Assembly (NCBI RefSeq): GCF_029767005.1
Contig: NZ_JARUQR010000004.1
Coordinates: 517-64,516 of the forward strand
Direction: 5' to 3'
Origin: Thiomicrorhabdus sp. ZW0627
GTDB lineage: Bacteria; Pseudomonadota; Gammaproteobacteria; Thiomicrospirales; Thiomicrospiraceae
Length of the DNA stretch: 64,000 nucleotides
This document shows, piece after piece, positions 1 to 8,650 of this stretch (positions are counted from its first letter, which is position 1; every line of letters starts with the position of its first letter). A program made the translations under genes and the position numbers. The notes under the pieces were generated by a model. It saw only the letters and a list, made by a program, of their open reading frames with translations, was not told where the DNA came from and made no database searches.

Positions 1-5
1 AAAAC

Positions 6-90
6 TGGTGGAGGGTGGTGGATTCGAACCACCGAAGGCTGAGCCAGCAGATTTACAGTCTGCCCCCTTTGGCCGCTCGGGAAACCCTCC
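6..90 (-). tRNA. tRNA-Tyr (anticodon GUA)
   Basis: Reading the minus strand gives an 85-nt class II tRNA. The seven-base acceptor arm pairs GGAGGGU with ACCCUCC, the CCA end is encoded at positions 6-8, and there is a long variable arm. The anticodon loop reads CUGUAAA, giving a GUA anticodon for tyrosine. The T arm contains the usual GGUUCGAAUCC. A good promoter lies just upstream. The neighbouring truC gene makes a tRNA pseudouridine, but it is divergent and not co-transcribed. Confidence 0.96.
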
Positions 91-105
91 GAATTGTGAG
101 TGCGT

Positions 106-133
106 ATTTTATAGATTATTTAACGCCTGTCAA
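106..133 (-). promoter_or_regulatory. Sigma-70 promoter of tRNA-Tyr
   Basis: On the minus strand TTGACA (128-133) is followed after 16 bases by TAAAAT (106-111). The minus 10 box ends about 15 bases before the tRNA 5' end, as expected for a stable RNA promoter. Confidence 0.75.
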
Positions 134-279
134 TAACAAATTCCAGAAAAGTTCATTATTTTGTTTTTTTGTACTTTAGGCACTAACTTACCCACATTTT
201 CACTGTTTTTATTTGCCCTTTAAACCCGTCTTGTTAAACTTCACGAACAATACAATATACTCAAAACAAAGGCATTAAA

Positions 280-1041
280 TTGCAAACCCAGCTTGATTTA
301 GACGCATTTAAAATCGTTTACCAAGACAGCCACCTTGTCGCAATACACAAACCGGCTGGCCTTTTGGTCCATCGTTCGCCTATCGACAAACACGAGACTT
401 TGTTTGCAGTACAACTGACCCGGGACACTGTCGGACAAATGGTCTACCCGATCCATCGCCTCGATAAAGCCACATCCGGCCTACTCCTATTTGCACTCGA
501 TTCAAATACCGCTAGACAACTTGGACAACAGTTCACGGAGCACACCATTGAAAAGACCTATCTGGCCATCTGCCGCGGCTGGACAGAACCAACAGGACTG
601 ATTGACAAACCCCTTAAATATCAGAAGGACCGGATTGCGGACAAGTTAAAAAAAGAACAGCTTGAACCACAAACTGCAATTACCGCCTATAAAACATTGG
701 CACACACCACAGTCGACCACACTATCGGTAAATTCGATCAGCAACGCTACTCTTTAGTCGAACTTAAACCCAAAACCGGCCGTAAGCACCAAATTCGCCG
801 ACATCTTAATCACATTAGCCACCCAATCATCGGTGACGTCAAATACGGTGATCGCCATCACAATCATTTCTTCAACGAATGGTTAGAGCAACACCGCCTA
901 TACCTTGCGGCCACCTCTTTACAATTCATCCATCCCAGCACAAAAGAAACCGTCACGATCGAAGCGCCTCTGGAAAAGTCATTTCAATATGCAATCGACC
1001 GCCTCGACTTCACTCAGCAGGAACAGAAAGAATCACAATAG
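280..1041 (+). CDS. truC: tRNA pseudouridine synthase, TruC-like (RluA family)
   Basis: Pseudouridine synthase of the RluA superfamily, 253 residues, about the length of TruC, which isomerises U65 in the T arm of tRNA. The catalytic motif HRLDKATSG is present, with Asp62 as the expected nucleophile. The KPAGLLVH segment near residue 24 and the GRKHQIRRH segment near residue 166 are also typical. The start is TTG at 280, preceded by AAAGG seven bases upstream; no better ATG start exists in frame. It stands alone and ends at a terminator shared with the convergent small gene. TruC rather than RluA or RluC is inferred from length and lack of an S4 domain. Confidence 0.88.
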   Translation: MQTQLDLDAFKIVYQDSHLVAIHKPAGLLVHRSPIDKHETLFAVQLTRDTVGQMVYPIHRLDKATSGLLLFALDSNTARQLGQQFTEHTIEKTYLAICRGWTEPTGLIDKPLKYQKDRIADKLKKEQLEPQTAITAYKTLAHTTVDHTIGKFDQQRYSLVELKPKTGRKHQIRRHLNHISHPIIGDVKYGDRHHNHFFNEWLEQHRLYLAATSLQFIHPSTKETVTIEAPLEKSFQYAIDRLDFTQQEQKESQ

Positions 1042-1094
1042 TATCTATCACGCCTACCAAACGGCTGCCGGAAACACAAAATTCAGACATAAAA

Positions 1095-1122
1095 AAAGCC
1101 CAGCCTTCCCTGGCCGGGCTTT
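1095..1122. terminator. Bidirectional intrinsic terminator
   Basis: An 11-bp stem (AAAGCCCAGCC against GGCCGGGCTTT, one A-C mismatch) with a 6-base loop lies between convergent genes. A run of seven A on the left gives the U tract for leftward transcripts. Confidence 0.8.
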
Positions 1123-1147
1123 AAAACATTACCTCAACAAAAACATC

Positions 1148-1468
1148 CTATTTAAATGCTGAGGTAAAATAAACCATCAGATTCCACTGACTTTGGTCAA
1201 CCCCATCCTTATCCAAACCAACGGACATATTCCAAGTCCGCCCCTCGGATAACAACATGGTTCTTTCTTGTAGACCGGGCTCCGCACGGTTAAGATGAGA
1301 ATACCCGTTCATCCCTGAACCGGCATAACCATCCCGATACAAAGCACCGCTCTCGACACGATCAACTGCGTAATCCGCAGCCAACGCATCTGGCGCCATC
1401 AAGAGCAAACAACTGACGATCAACTCGATCAGATAGGTTTGCCCTATTTCCAATTTCTGGACTAACAT
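1148..1468 (-). CDS. Small putative secreted protein, unknown function
   Basis: Predicted 106-residue protein that I do not recognise. Residues about 10-30 form a hydrophobic stretch ending in DALA-ADY, which resembles a Sec signal peptide with cleavage after Ala30. The remaining 75 residues are polar, with a Gly/Ser/Tyr-rich segment near residues 42-58. The N-terminal part before the hydrophobic stretch is atypical, so the true start could be internal. Upstream lies a repeat-bearing, gene-poor stretch; downstream is a good terminator in the right orientation, which supports expression. It could be a degraded remnant of a longer protein. Confidence 0.45.
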   Translation of the reverse strand: MLVQKLEIGQTYLIELIVSCLLLMAPDALAADYAVDRVESGALYRDGYAGSGMNGYSHLNRAEPGLQERTMLLSEGRTWNMSVGLDKDGVDQSQWNLMVYFTSAFK

Positions 1469-1546
1469 TCACAGCCTCCTCGAGATAGACTCAAGCGAAA
1501 CATGTAAAGAAGTCTGGTTCGAAATATCAAGCGTACCTACGCTTTT

Positions 1547-1616
1547 GCAACCTGGCGATCTCACATCCACACTGAGACCCATGGCTTTCCGTCCCTGCTT
1601 CACAACAAGTTTGGCA
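1547..1616. repeat. 70-bp direct repeat, copy 1
   Basis: Starts GCAACCTGGCGATCTCAC and ends AACAAGTTTGGCA. It is 68/70 identical to the copy 195 bases downstream; the two differences are C to T changes. Confidence 0.9.
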
Positions 1617-1741
1617 AATAAAGCGTTTATAAAAAAATAGAAATTTAGTTTACCGGTCAAACAAAACGGAAGGGATTGACACACCGTCAGAAAACATTGA
1701 GCATGCTAGAGCACCCAACATTTAGAGAAGAGTTCAATTTG

Positions 1742-1811
1742 GCAACCTGGCGATCTCACATCCACATTGAGACCCATGGCTTTCCGTCCTTGCTTCACAA
1801 CAAGTTTGGCA
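1742..1811. repeat. 70-bp direct repeat, copy 2
   Basis: Second copy of the 70-bp repeat in the same orientation, with two substitutions relative to copy 1. The flanking sequences of the two copies are not similar over any length that I can see. Confidence 0.9.
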
Positions 1812-2075
1812 CAACAAATTTTCTACTTAGAACAGTCTTCGCAGTGCAACATCCATGGAACATCGCAAAGACTCAAACTTCATTCTACAAAAAAAACCCC
1901 ATTTTTCAAGTTACTAATACAATTATTTTCTTATGGGCTCATAACTTCATCTATTGACGGATTGTTATCACTAACAATCAAATCAAGTGCAATATGAAAT
2001 AACCGCCCGCGTTCTGTATCATATAGCAACCTATATCCCTATAAGACAATCCATAATAGCAAACAGGTAACCACC

Positions 2076-3362
2076 ATGAGCAACTGGAAATCACTCCTTG
2101 AATTCGACCGCAATCACATTTGGCATCCTTATGCAAAAATGCCGGGACAAACACCTGCGATAGGAGTGGCTAAAACTCAAGGTTCAATCATCACGCTGGC
2201 AGATGGTCGTGATTTGGTTGACGGGATGAGTTCCTGGTGGGCCACCCTACATGGCTACAATCATCCTAAAATTCAGGAAGCGATGCACCGACAGATCGAC
2301 ACCATGCCGCACATCATGTTCGGAGGCTTAACACACGAACCAGCCATTGAGCTTAGTAAACGCTTAGTCGAACTCACCCCGAAAGGATTGGACAAGGTAT
2401 TCATCTGCGACTCGGGTTCTGTAGCGGTCGAAGTGGCCATCAAAATGGCAATGCAATACTGGATCAGTCTCGACAGGCCTGGCAAAAATCGATTATTGAC
2501 CGTTAAAAACGGTTATCACGGTGACACCTTCGCGACCATGGCGGTCTGCGACCCCGTCAACGGCATGCACAGTCTGTTTTCACAAATCCTGACCCAACAC
2601 TTCTTTGCCGAAGCCCCTCAAATGGGCTTCGACATCAAAAGCGACGACACCGACATTGCATCAGTCCGCACCATGCTCGAAACCCACATCGAACAAATCG
2701 CCGCCGTCATCATCGAACCCATCGTTCAAGGTGCCGGCGGCATGCGCTTTTATCGACCCGACTACTTGAGACAGCTACGCCAACTCTGTGACGAATTCGA
2801 TGTTCTATTGATTGTCGACGAGATTGCAACCGGATTCGGGCGCACCGGCAAGCTCTTCGCCAGCGAATGGGCCGGCATCAGCCCGGACATCATTACTCTT
2901 GGAAAAACTCTGACGGGCGGACACATCAGTCTGGCCGCCACACTTGCCACCAAAAAAATCAGCGAAACGCTCAACCAAGGTGATCCTGGCATCCTGGCAC
3001 ACGGCCCGACCTTTATGGCCAACCCACTTGCCTGTGCCGCAGCCATCGCCAATATTGACGTACTGCTTGAGTCGGACTGGCAGGCAAACATTCGACACAT
3101 CGAAACCCACTTCAAGAAAACGCTATTGCCGTTAAAAGAACTGAATGGTGTAGCAGACACCCGCGTTCTGGGAGCAATCGGTGTAGTGGAATTAGAGAGA
3201 GATGATCTAGGCCCGCAAGTACAAGCCGCCGCCATTGAAAACGGAATCTGGCTGAGACCATTCGGTAAATTAATCTACAGCATGCCGGCCTATAACATCA
3301 GCGATCAAAACCTGGAAACATTAAGTAGCGGCATTACAGCATCCGTCACTTCGGTGCTCTAG
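2076..3362 (+). CDS. bioA: Adenosylmethionine-8-amino-7-oxononanoate aminotransferase
   Basis: Class III PLP aminotransferase of biotin synthesis, which transfers the amino group of S-adenosylmethionine to 8-amino-7-oxononanoate to give 7,8-diaminononanoate. It has 428 residues, the normal length. The start region HIWHPYAKMPG is typical of BioA. Asp248 lies in VDEIATGFGRTG and contacts the PLP ring; Lys277 in LGKTLTGG is the expected Schiff-base lysine. SSWWATLHGYNHP (52-64) is a BioA signature for substrate binding. It is monocistronic here; bioD, the next step, lies 12 kb away, and bioB, bioF and bioC are not in the window. Confidence 0.95.
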   Translation: MSNWKSLLEFDRNHIWHPYAKMPGQTPAIGVAKTQGSIITLADGRDLVDGMSSWWATLHGYNHPKIQEAMHRQIDTMPHIMFGGLTHEPAIELSKRLVELTPKGLDKVFICDSGSVAVEVAIKMAMQYWISLDRPGKNRLLTVKNGYHGDTFATMAVCDPVNGMHSLFSQILTQHFFAEAPQMGFDIKSDDTDIASVRTMLETHIEQIAAVIIEPIVQGAGGMRFYRPDYLRQLRQLCDEFDVLLIVDEIATGFGRTGKLFASEWAGISPDIITLGKTLTGGHISLAATLATKKISETLNQGDPGILAHGPTFMANPLACAAAIANIDVLLESDWQANIRHIETHFKKTLLPLKELNGVADTRVLGAIGVVELERDDLGPQVQAAAIENGIWLRPFGKLIYSMPAYNISDQNLETLSSGITASVTSVL

Positions 3363-3369
3363 ACTGTTT

Positions 3370-3385
3370 TGAACAGGCCTGTTCA
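3370..3385. repeat. Perfect 16-bp palindrome of the CAGGCCTG family
   Basis: TGAACAGGCCTGTTCA lies between the convergent bioA and methyltransferase genes. It lacks a U tract, so a termination role is doubtful. It belongs to the dispersed family discussed in the findings. Confidence 0.85.
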
Positions 3386-3409
3386 GAATTCCGGACAGGC
3401 TAAAATGCT

Positions 3410-4087
3410 TCAAACAGACTTCGTGGCAATCGCCACATAGGAATCCAAAGGTTCGGCGGACTGATGAATAATCGCCACATCCGAAAATCCAACCCGTTTC
3501 AATAAGGATTCAAGCTCCTCATCGCTATAACGGGCAAACACTTCATTATCCAATTGCATAGCATTGATTTGATCGGCACTGCGAAAACCCATCACTAACT
3601 GTCCGCCAGGTTGAAGACAACGCAGTATTTCGGACAAATGCGGTTCCGGTGGCTGCCAGAAATACAAAATGTTAGAACAACAAATTTTACTGAAGTAGCT
3701 TTCCGTATAAGGCATGTTTGAGGAAGAACCCTGCTGTAGATGCAAAAGACCGCTTTCGATGAGGTTGCGATTACGCCTTTGCGCTTCCGCAAGCATGGTC
3801 GGTGAAAAATCCAGACCAAACACATTATTGGATCGGTTAACTTTTTCGGCAATTTGTCCCAAAAGCGCGCCAGGACCGAAACCGACCTCAAGCACAACGT
3901 CATTGGAAGATAAGTCCAGCTTATTGAAAATAAGCTGGTTAAGAGCAGCGTTGCCGCTAAGGAACATCGGCTGGGCAATATATTTACCGTACCAGCCTGA
4001 AGGTTTACGCGCCTGTTTAGCCAGGCCTTTCGGGGTCATCACCATTCGCAAAAAAGACATGCTGAACTTTAACAACCAACCTGGCAT
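3410..4087 (-). CDS. Class I SAM-dependent methyltransferase
   Basis: Protein of 225 residues with a methyltransferase fold. Motif I is VLEVGFGPGALLG near residues 85-97, the acidic strand-2 residue lies in VFGLDFSPTML, and the later strand LQPGGQLVMGFR is typical. Substrate cannot be told from sequence. A hydrophobic N-terminal segment (WLLKFSMSFLRMVM) may attach it to the membrane. It is downstream of the OsmC gene with a 34-base gap and could share its transcript. It lies opposite bioA, but its sequence does not suggest BioC, and I do not assign it to biotin synthesis. Confidence 0.8.
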   Translation of the reverse strand: MPGWLLKFSMSFLRMVMTPKGLAKQARKPSGWYGKYIAQPMFLSGNAALNQLIFNKLDLSSNDVVLEVGFGPGALLGQIAEKVNRSNNVFGLDFSPTMLAEAQRRNRNLIESGLLHLQQGSSSNMPYTESYFSKICCSNILYFWQPPEPHLSEILRCLQPGGQLVMGFRSADQINAMQLDNEVFARYSDEELESLLKRVGFSDVAIIHQSAEPLDSYVAIATKSV

Positions 4088-4121
4088 AAGACGCGCTCCC
4101 TTAAATCATAGGAAAGGAATA

Positions 4122-4544
4122 TTAGGCTTCGATGATTTCAAAATCGTGGGACATCTCCACCGTAGCTTCCAACATTTTAGAAACCGAACAATACTTCTCT
4201 GCAGACAGACCAACGGCACGTGCGACTTTTTTCTCGTTAAGGCCCTGTCCATATACTTTGAAAAGTACATGGATTTTGGTGAATACCTTAGGAATCGAAT
4301 CGGCACGCTCGGCAGTGACTTCAACCTGGCAATCTTTGACCAGACCCGGTTGGCTCTTGTTCAACATCATAATGATATCGATACTGGTGCAGCCACCCAA
4401 GCCCAGCAAGACCATCTCCATCGGGCGCGGGCCGCGGTTTTCACCGCCTACTTGAGGCGCTGCATCCATCAATACCGAATGCCCGCTCTCCGTTGACCCT
4501 TCAAACGCCATACCACCTTGCCATTTAATCTCTGTCTTCATCAC
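4122..4544 (-). CDS. OsmC/Ohr-family protein
   Basis: OsmC-family protein of 140 residues. These cytoplasmic dimers reduce organic peroxides with a pair of cysteines. Here the first cysteine lies in LGGCTSIDIIMML (near residue 52) and the second in AEKYCSVSKML (near residue 118), matching the YhfA/OsmC-like subgroup. The gene begins only seven bases after the decarboxylase stop, so it is probably the last or next-to-last gene of the polyamine operon transcript, though a functional link is not evident. Confidence 0.85.
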   Translation of the reverse strand: MMKTEIKWQGGMAFEGSTESGHSVLMDAAPQVGGENRGPRPMEMVLLGLGGCTSIDIIMMLNKSQPGLVKDCQVEVTAERADSIPKVFTKIHVLFKVYGQGLNEKKVARAVGLSAEKYCSVSKMLEATVEMSHDFEIIEA

Positions 4545-4551
4545 TTATCCT

Positions 4552-5748
4552 TTACTCATCATCGGTATGGTCGATCAAATCTTCGACCACTACTACTTTG
4601 GGCTTAGGATAATAGTTAAATTCGGAAGCAGAAGCAATGGTGTATGCCCCCATTTGTTTGGCAATTAGGATATCGCCAATCGCCAGATCCGGCAACTCGA
4701 TGTCTTCATCCACCACGTCAATGCTGTCACATGTCGGGCCAGCCAAAACACTCGGGAAAAAGTCCCCCATCGGGTCAAACGGTTTCAAAGGCGCAATCGG
4801 ATATTTGGCATGATCGTACATCTGGCCACTCAAAGCACCATATACTCCGTCATCCAGATAATACCAGGTACGCGCCCCGCGCTTAGCCTTACCGACGATC
4901 TTGATGACTTCGATCATCGACGGCGCCGAAATGAAACGGCCCGGCTCGGCAAAGACACGGATCGATTCCGGCAGATCCGCCAAAGCTTCAACGATCGGCG
5001 CACAGAAATCCTCTATCGGCATCACAGGACCCTGGTAAGAAACCGGGAAACTGCCACCGATATCCAGCCACTTCCAATCGACGTGACTCATCTCTTTCAT
5101 CGCCGCAATCGAAGCCTGTACCGCGTTCACCTGCGCAAACGGCGACAAAGACTGAGAGCCGACATGGAAAGACAAGCCGGAAACGGTCAAACCGTTTTCC
5201 ACAGCCAAATTCACCAATCCAGGCAACTCTTCCAAAGCCGAACCGAATTTACGTGACAAATCCACAATCGCATCCTGACTACGGAAGCTGACGCGAATCA
5301 TCAACTCGACCTGGTCCTTGTACGGAATGAACTTCAAGACTTCATCCGGGTTGTCCACGACGAAACGCGTACAGCCGAACTCCAGTGCATGACGGATTTC
5401 CTTATCTTTCTTGATTGGATGGGTATGGATACATTGTGATCCTTCGACACCCAATCCTTTCACAAGATCCACTTCCCCGGAGGTGGCCAAGTCGAAACTG
5501 CCACCCAATTTTTTCAAACGTCGAATCACTGCCGGGTGAGCCAGTGACTTGATCGCATAAAACAACTCAACACCAGGCAACGCATTTTTCAAAGCGTTGT
5601 ACTGATATTCAACTTCTTGTAAATCCAAAACCAGAAAAGGCGTCTCATGCTGCTTAAGCAACTCCCTTAACGTCGAGCGGTCAAACTGCTCAAGTTCGTC
5701 AGGGTGCGTCTGTTCCGCAAAATGTTGGACAAGTTCTTCGTTGTTCAA
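4552..5748 (-). CDS. Ornithine/lysine decarboxylase, alanine racemase-fold type
   Basis: PLP-dependent decarboxylase of fold type III, 398 residues, making putrescine or cadaverine. Lys67 in FYAIKS is the PLP lysine. HVGSQS, DIGGSFP and EPGRFI line the cofactor site, and the CDSID motif near residue 340 carries the cysteine typical of ornithine-type enzymes rather than diaminopimelate decarboxylase. It is the third gene after the SAM decarboxylase and spermidine synthase genes, so ornithine is the likeliest substrate, with putrescine feeding spermidine synthase. Lysine activity cannot be excluded, since related bacterial enzymes use both. Confidence 0.88.
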   Translation of the reverse strand: MNNEELVQHFAEQTHPDELEQFDRSTLRELLKQHETPFLVLDLQEVEYQYNALKNALPGVELFYAIKSLAHPAVIRRLKKLGGSFDLATSGEVDLVKGLGVEGSQCIHTHPIKKDKEIRHALEFGCTRFVVDNPDEVLKFIPYKDQVELMIRVSFRSQDAIVDLSRKFGSALEELPGLVNLAVENGLTVSGLSFHVGSQSLSPFAQVNAVQASIAAMKEMSHVDWKWLDIGGSFPVSYQGPVMPIEDFCAPIVEALADLPESIRVFAEPGRFISAPSMIEVIKIVGKAKRGARTWYYLDDGVYGALSGQMYDHAKYPIAPLKPFDPMGDFFPSVLAGPTCDSIDVVDEDIELPDLAIGDILIAKQMGAYTIASASEFNYYPKPKVVVVEDLIDHTDDE

Positions 5749-5782
5749 TTTCTCTCATTCTCCAAAAGGCCGTCGGGCCTGA

Positions 5783-6631
5783 TTATGCCATTGCATCTTG
5801 GACGTATTGTGGCAATGCAAAAGATCCCACATGCAATTCAGGCGTGTAGAAGCGGGTTTGAATGCCCGAAGCTTCAAAACGACCACGAATCACATCTACG
5901 CTCTGTAGTTTCAAAGACAGATCATCCGTTGCCCAAGCAAACGTCATGATTCCGCCCACATAAGTTGGTACTGCGCCCGAGTAAAAACTCGCCTCTTCAA
6001 ACAAAGGAGACAAACGCTTGAAGGTGGTGGTCACTTCATCAGTTTGCATAAAGCTCACCCCGTTCTGCGCCACAAACACGCCGCCTTCGTTCAAACAGTT
6101 TTTAATCCCCTGATAGAAACGCGAGGTAAACAACACCTCTCCCGGCCCCATCGGGTCAGTGGAATCCGAAATAATGACATCGAATTTCTCTGTACATTCA
6201 TTTACAAAATCCACTCCGTCGGCAATTACGATGTTCGCTTTCGGATTATCGTAAGCACCGGCGGAGTGGTTCGGCAAATACTGCACGCACATGTCGATTA
6301 CCTGCTGGTCGATTTCAACCTGAGTCACCGATTCGACACCTTCGTGCTTCAAGACTTCACGCAAAATACCGCCATCACCGCCACCGATGATCAATACTTT
6401 CTTGGCATTACCATGTGCCAGCATCGGCACATGCGTCATCATTTCATGGTAGATGAACTCATCTTTTTCCGTGGTCTGAATGACGCCGTCCAGCGCCATC
6501 ACCGTACCCCATTGTCCATTCTTGAAAATGATCAGGTGCTGGTGGCCGGTATCGACCTCAAACAGCACTTCATCCATCACGAATTGCTGTCCCCAGGTCG
6601 GGTAAAGCGTTTCTAAATACGTATCAGCCAT
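5783..6631 (-). CDS. speE: Spermidine synthase (polyamine aminopropyltransferase)
   Basis: Transfers the aminopropyl group of decarboxylated SAM to putrescine. It has 282 residues, normal for Spe[18 protein letters not shown] (near residues 80-96) is the nucleotide-binding signature, and [15 protein letters not shown] is the family active-site segment with the catalytic Asp. The start codon overlaps the stop of the SAM decarboxylase gene as TAATG, implying translational coupling. A decarboxylase for putrescine follows 34 bases downstream. Confidence 0.96.
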   Translation of the reverse strand: MADTYLETLYPTWGQQFVMDEVLFEVDTGHQHLIIFKNGQWGTVMALDGVIQTTEKDEFIYHEMMTHVPMLAHGNAKKVLIIGGGDGGILREVLKHEGVESVTQVEIDQQVIDMCVQYLPNHSAGAYDNPKANIVIADGVDFVNECTEKFDVIISDSTDPMGPGEVLFTSRFYQGIKNCLNEGGVFVAQNGVSFMQTDEVTTTFKRLSPLFEEASFYSGAVPTYVGGIMTFAWATDDLSLKLQSVDVIRGRFEASGIQTRFYTPELHVGSFALPQYVQDAMA

Positions 6632-7122
6632 TATTTCTCTACCTCTCCACGCAAGATGGTATCGACTTTAACATCCGTCGGTGTGAATGCGGCTTTCAAT
6701 ACCTCGATCGCCTTCTCAGGTTCGGAGTCGCCACACATAAACACGTCAAATGCCGCATAATTTCTTTCCGGCCAAGAATGCACACTGATGTGAGATTCCG
6801 CCAATACCGCAACACCGGAGATTCCGCCGTTCGGAGTGAAGTGGTGCAAATGGATGTGCAACAACGTCGCTTTTGCTTTTTCCACGCCTTCACGTAGGGC
6901 GCTTTCCATTAATTGCAGATCGTCCAAACGATCCGCGCCCCAAAAATCCGCAATCAGGTGCGTTCCGGCGAACGTTTTACCATCGCGACAAATAAAATGA
7001 TCCAGAGTTTGATCTTCTACTGCCTGATCGTGTGTCGGCCAGGTGTCGTCGATAATGGTGGTTTTTTCAATAACTTCAAAGTGTTCGTTCCCGGTGACCA
7101 GGATATTTTCTGAGTTTGGCAT
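6631..7122 (-). CDS. speD: S-adenosylmethionine decarboxylase proenzyme
   Basis: Pyruvoyl enzyme that makes decarboxylated SAM for spermidine synthesis. The self-cleavage site is in [13 protein letters not shown], between Glu109 and Ser110; Ser110 becomes the pyruvoyl group. His115 and the GGISGVAV strand are also conserved. At 163 residues it is about 30-40 longer at the N terminus than the usual short bacterial enzyme, and the extra residues are acidic. It is the first gene of the polyamine operon, overlapping speE by one base. Confidence 0.94.
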   Translation of the reverse strand: MPNSENILVTGNEHFEVIEKTTIIDDTWPTHDQAVEDQTLDHFICRDGKTFAGTHLIADFWGADRLDDLQLMESALREGVEKAKATLLHIHLHHFTPNGGISGVAVLAESHISVHSWPERNYAAFDVFMCGDSEPEKAIEVLKAAFTPTDVKVDTILRGEVEK

Positions 7123-7226
7123 TTGTAGTGAGTACCTTACTAAAACACCCGCATGAAAAAGGATTGAATGCGGATGAATGATTAATGAAAATTCGACAAG
7201 ACAAGGCTAGCTTGCCGAACCCCAGC

Positions 7227-7245
7227 CACGTTAATTTTTAACGTG
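7227..7245. other. Short inverted repeat upstream of speD
   Basis: CACGTTAA and TTAACGTG flank a TTT loop, about 105 bases before speD. It may be an operator or a leader hairpin of the polyamine operon; no known motif was recognised. Confidence 0.4.
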
Positions 7246-7270
7246 AGGTTTAACCATTTTTCTTTTGGAA

Positions 7271-7298
7271 AAAAGGAGAAGCGTATTATTCTCCTTTT
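7271..7298. terminator. Intrinsic terminator after trpC
   Basis: Perfect 10-bp stem (AAAAGGAGAA against TTCTCCTTTT) with an 8-base loop. In the leftward direction it is followed by a U run. It separates the trp operon from the polyamine operon. Confidence 0.85.
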
Positions 7299-7362
7299 GT
7301 ACAGATTTGCAAGCGTTTTTTGTCGCTTTTTAAACGTTTTTTATTACTTCGAAATCAACAGG

Positions 7363-8160
7363 TTATTGGAACAATTCCGCCAACTTTTCTCCCGGGTTCT
7401 CAGCGCGCATGAACGCTTCGCCCACCAAGAAGCTATTGACCTTGTGTTCACGCATTTTTTTAACGTCTTCCGGCCCTAAAATCCCGCTTTCGGTAATCAC
7501 GATTCGATCATCCGGAATTTTATCCAACATGCGGATTGTGGTTTCCAATGATACGTCAAAGGTATGCAGGTCACGATTATTGATTCCGATCATCGGCAGC
7601 GGCAACTGCAACGCGCGTTCCAGCTCTTCTTCGTTATGGACTTCGATCAGAACGTCCATACCTAATTGCATGGCCGTTTGGGTCAACTCATACATCTGAG
7701 CATCACCAATCGCTGCCGCAATCAATAGAATGCAATCTGCCCCAATCGCGCGTGCTTCATAGACTTGATAGTCGTCAACGATAAAATCTTTACGGATAAT
7801 CGGCAGATCGACCGCTTCACGCACCTGCTGTAGATATTCGTTCGAACCCTGAAAAAAATCACGATCCGTCAACACCGACAAACAGGCCGCGCCATTTTCC
7901 GCATAACTTTTGGCGATTTCGACCGGATCAAACGGATCACGCAAAATGCCCTTACTTGGAGAGGCTTTCTTAATTTCTGCAATCACGGCAGACTTACCTT
8001 CATCAAGTTTCGCCTGTAACGCATCCGCAAACCCTTTGGCCGGAGGGGCCATGATGGCCTTTTGCTTCATCTCTCGCAACGAGATCTTTTCACAACCTTC
8101 CTGAATCTCTTCCAGCTTACGGAAAATAATTTTTTTCAAAATGGTAGGTGTACCACTCAT
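7363..8160 (-). CDS. trpC: Indole-3-glycerol phosphate synthase
   Basis: Closes the indole ring from carboxyphenylamino-deoxyribulose phosphate. It has 265 residues and is a monofunctional TrpC without a fused TrpF domain. [13 protein letters not shown] (near residues 59-71) carries the first catalytic lysine, [24 protein letters not shown] (given here as RKDFIVD...GAD) the second, and [11 protein letters not shown] and ITESGI the phosphate site. It is the last gene of the operon, 55 bases after the DUF454 gene, and ends at a strong terminator. Confidence 0.96.
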   Translation of the reverse strand: MSGTPTILKKIIFRKLEEIQEGCEKISLREMKQKAIMAPPAKGFADALQAKLDEGKSAVIAEIKKASPSKGILRDPFDPVEIAKSYAENGAACLSVLTDRDFFQGSNEYLQQVREAVDLPIIRKDFIVDDYQVYEARAIGADCILLIAAAIGDAQMYELTQTAMQLGMDVLIEVHNEEELERALQLPLPMIGINNRDLHTFDVSLETTIRMLDKIPDDRIVITESGILGPEDVKKMREHKVNSFLVGEAFMRAENPGEKLAELFQ

Positions 8161-8215
8161 ATTGTTATCCCTTTATTTGCGCAGCCATCCCACACGGAAT
8201 GTTGCACATCCTATA

Positions 8216-8617
8216 TCAAACATTTAATTCTTTTGTTTCAGCAGAAGCCTGTTCCTTTACCCGCCACAGGAAAAATAGCAGGACACCGGCTATCGCCACG
8301 AGCATGAGTTGCAACCAGGGCTTATCCGCAAGAACAGCAATGGAAATCGAAAACATCACGACAATGACCCAAGTCGCTTTCTTTTTGGTCGAGCGTAACA
8401 TGGTTCGCTCCTGTTCCCAACGCCGAAGATCGGCGCCGATCCAACGGTTGTTCAATAAAGCCTGGTGGAAACGTGGGGAACTTTTGGCAAAACACCCTGC
8501 CGCCAAAATCATAAACGGGGTGGTCGGCAAGACCGGCAAAACAACTCCCAACAGGCCTGTCAGAAAAAACACACCGCCGGCCACAAAATAAAAGTGTCTT
8601 TTCAATACCGCCGTCAT
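8216..8617 (-). CDS. DUF454 (YbaN-like) inner-membrane protein
   Basis: A 133-residue protein with a GGVFFLTGLLGVVLPVLPTTPF hydrophobic start (segment 14-35), followed by the family motif CFAKSSPRFHQAL and two further membrane segments near residues 82-118. This is the DUF454/YbaN family, whose role is unknown. It is embedded between trpD and trpC, 33 bases after trpD, so it is very likely co-transcribed, but no tryptophan function is known. An exact CAGGCCTG lies inside the gene at 8552. Confidence 0.85.
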   Translation of the reverse strand: MTAVLKRHFYFVAGGVFFLTGLLGVVLPVLPTTPFMILAAGCFAKSSPRFHQALLNNRWIGADLRRWEQERTMLRSTKKKATWVIVVMFSISIAVLADKPWLQLMLVAIAGVLLFFLWRVKEQASAETKELNV

Positions 8618-8650
8618 CTAATAAAACCAACCGGCCTGTTCAAAACTGAA

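Larger units (their letters stand above)
1469..2075. other. Gene-poor stretch with direct repeats
   Basis: About 600 bases without a convincing gene. It carries two copies of a 70-bp repeat, listed separately. The short open frames here run through the repeats in both directions and have no family resemblance that I recognise. The last 150 bases are AT-rich and presumably contain the bioA promoter; I could not fix one. A plausible ribosome site (AACAGGTAA) lies just before bioA. Confidence 0.6.

Noticed and set aside
1676-1957. Open frame of 93 codons over the second 70-bp repeat
   Set aside because: No ribosome site, no family resemblance, and its sequence is mostly the repeat itself, read in the frame opposite to a similar frame over copy 1.
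1469-2075. Insertion sequence remnant
   Set aside because: The direct repeats lack recognisable terminal inverted repeats, and no transposase fragment can be identified.
3410-4087. Methyltransferase next to bioA as BioC
   Set aside because: It is convergent with bioA, grouped with the OsmC gene, and shows only general methyltransferase motifs.
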